The notes under the pieces: model-generated | Database searches by the model: none | Told to the model about the DNA's origin: nothing | Seen by the model: only the letters and a program-made list of their open reading frames with translations | NCBI GenBank assembly: GCA_036925085.1 | Contig: JAUPFP010000019.1 | Span: 2,050,001 to 2,114,000 of the forward strand | From: Brachycybe producta | Taxonomy: Eukaryota > Arthropoda > Diplopoda > Playtdesmida > Andrognathidae | DNA: 64,000 nucleotides | Reading direction: 5' to 3' | Shown: positions 62,074 to 64,000 of the stretch, piece after piece | Numbering within the stretch: the stretch's first letter is position 1 | How the letters are laid out: every line of letters begins with the position of its first letter | Position numbers and translations under genes: made by a program

Positions 62074-64000
62074 ATGATAAATCCGTCTTCAAGTTCGGTG
62101 GAAATTGACCAGTCCAACGGTCAATTCGAAGATTCAATCGGCGGTAGGGTTCTTCAGAATCCCCGTTCGAAGAGAAATCCATTGATTTCCTATAGAGGAA
62201 ATTTGAATTTCGAAAATCGAACGATGGAGAGGGAAAATTTCCCTAACTTTTCATCGATCGACTCTCCTCTGTCAACACGTGGAGAAGAAATGAACAGAAG
62301 ATCCATGTCTTCACCAGACGCCATATTGGATGCTGCTCCGTTTGAGCGGAGCGCTCCACAACTTAGTTCAATGTACTCTAGTGAACAGAATGGAGCTGCT
62401 ACTTTCTTTGGTAGACACTCTATGATGACATCATCTTCTCAAGTAAGTGAGAGAAATTTTAACAACCAATGGGGGTTTCAACACACATAACCTCTGGACC
62501 AAACAACACCGGGATGGGAGGAGCTACTACGTCATCAGTTTTTACATGACCAACGATGGCTCAACAGAGTCCAACAGCTGGAGTTTCTTCAAGCCAATCA
62601 GGATATTTTTTATCCTATGATGTCAGCCAATTTTCTCACCAACCCCGTGTCAACAAATTTGAGAGGGATTTTAAATTCTTTCCCTCATAACACTATGGCA
62701 ATGGAGGGGCGGGAAAATTCAAATTTTCCCCAATATTATTCTATGGGGCCACATTATTATCCACTAACAATGATGACGTCACATGGCAATGTTTACACAG
62801 ACATTAGTGGTACCCAACAGCGGCCTGCGATAAACATGGGACTATCATGGGGAGCCACAAGGGCCCTTCCCATCAATGGGGCCCCAGTTTTACCAGCCTT
62901 ACACCTATCCAGAGAGCAGACCACAGGGGTTTGGGCCATTTGGGGGGTATCAACAGCCAGCCCAGCCTGTACAGCCTGTCTTTTATGAACAGCCTGTTGC
63001 AGAAGAAAGCATTTGCACAGGTGAGACACTGAGACAGGTTGAGTAACCTGTATGGTTACTCAACCTGTCCCACCTGTGCAAATGCTTTCTTCTGCTTCAA
63101 CTGAACAATATTTCCGACCGAATCAACCAGCTCAGTCAGTAACATCAACTCGAGTGTTTCAACCGTTACGGCCGGTTCCACAAGGACAACCAAGTCGGAC
63201 TGAGGTGTCCACACAGCCTACTTTGACTTTGCGAGCTGTACAGCCAGCTCATACTGAATAGTCTGAACCGGCTGGATACTATGATCAATTCGTAAGTGCG
63301 GAGCGACGACAGCTTGCCACAGCTTGCTCTGCCATTTCAGAACCAGCGCAAGTTCCGGCCCAGTTTTCGACTGAAGGGCCGACTCCAATTGTGCAACGTC
63401 ACCAACCTGCTCTTTCTGTGAATATGAGAAGCAGGGACTCCGACAGACGACCGGAGGGAATTCCTCTTCTGATCCAAAGTGAACCCGAGCCACAGGCCGG
63501 GGCCAGAGGGACAGTAGAAGAGGCAGTCTATTACAGGCTTCCTTCCAGCCATTGGAGTGAGGGGGTTGAATCATCACAAGAAAATTCAGGAAACGAGCGC
63601 CTACAGCCTGTAGTCTGTGAACTTACCGTGGAGGAGCTGAACCGACAATATGGTCACCGTCATCCCCTTGACCAGCTGAAACCTTTTACAGGAAATGGTC
63701 AAGTGAATGAATTCCTGGAGGAGTTCGAAACGATCGCCGCTCTACACGAATGGTCAACCCGACATCGCTACTTCTACATAACAACATGTGTAAAGAAGGA
63801 TGCTTGTCACTGGTTATCGCAAACTCGAGCTCGAAATCCTGGACTGGACTGGTATGGATTGAAAGAAAAGATGTTAGAAGCCTTCAGACGACCTGATGAG
63901 GATCTTATCCTGAAAAAGGAATTGTCGGACATGAAGCAGAGAGAAGGAGAGCCCACTCCATCTTTCATCAGAAAATTCTTACGGTTATCTGAAAGACTAC
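62074..64000 (+). pseudogene. gag: element D gag region (3' end outside window)
   Basis: Begins MINPSSSSVEIDQSNGQFED, Ser/Asn/Pro-rich. The right part (from about 63590) holds a Gypsy capsid region: LTVEELNRQYG, LDQLKPFTGNGQVNEFLEEF, ACHWLSQTRA, MLEAFRRPDEDLILKKEL and TPSFIRKFLRLSERL. No zinc knuckle reached before the window ends. Not a single open frame. Confidence 0.78.
62999..63095. repeat. near-perfect inverted repeat inside element D
   Basis: The left arm GCAGAAGAAAGCATTTGCAC continues to GGTTGAGTAACC. A 5-base spacer (TGTAT) follows and then the complement of the same sequence, apart from a small internal length difference. Arms are 42-50 bp. Confidence 0.8.

Larger units (their letters stand above)
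61251..64000 (+). mobile_element. Ty3/Gypsy element D, 5' part, runs off window
   Basis: 5' LTR 61251-61790, then primer-binding-like TGGAGGTGCGGGGTACC (61796), leader, gag. Inserted inside element C in the opposite orientation. The gag region has several interruptions, so this copy looks broken. The 3' part lies beyond the right edge. Only the left flank of the insertion can be seen, so the target duplication is unknown. Confidence 0.85.

Overview
This is nuclear DNA of a bilaterian animal. It is AT-rich, has spliced genes with both very short (about 70 bp) and multi-kilobase introns, and is crowded with animal-type transposable elements. I cannot name the species. The only host gene I recognise is an FBXO38 orthologue (F-box/leucine-rich-repeat substrate receptor of an SCF ubiquitin ligase) on the + strand. 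Twelve exons can be placed between 2800 and about 24823. The F-box-encoding 5' exons are not visible and should lie left of the window. Identification rests on colinear, in-phase exons whose translations follow vertebrate FBXO38 from recall, including ETSHLEL, FREPPKGC, VGLSAGTG, TSDPILEDD, PPKRNRI and YPWGRKI.

The introns (1-24.7 kb) hold small non-autonomous elements. These include two tandem arrays of Helitron-like copies ending in hairpin + CTAG, a foldback MITE family nested inside some of them, a hAT-type MITE with a perfect 8-bp target duplication, a PIF/Harbinger-like MITE with TTA duplications, a foldback family whose arms are built from GCCCTAAA units, LINE 3' ends, and two solo LTRs.

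From 25 to 46.6 kb lies a nest of two related Ty3/Gypsy elements. Element B (antisense, older, 5'-truncated) is split by element A (sense, 26920-39879), which has essentially identical 844-861 bp LTRs and a CACC target duplication, so A is young. Both carry, downstream of integrase, a long extra coding region of about 980 residues with no recognised function. It is conserved between A and B and is the most interesting coding novelty here. A also has a hairpin array in its leader and an intron-like, length-divisible-by-three segment after integrase. B ends against a 300-bp alternating purine-pyrimidine tract.

From 48.9 to 54.3 kb there is a partial LTR and then an old, nearly 4-kb imperfect palindrome with a solo LTR of the A/B family in one arm. 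The other arm preserves the empty site. From 55 kb to the right edge are two more Gypsy elements. Element C is antisense and broken, with its own accessory reading frames after integrase. Element D is sense, has its 5' LTR inserted in C, and runs off the window.

No rRNA, tRNA, CRISPR array, operon or prokaryotic feature was seen.
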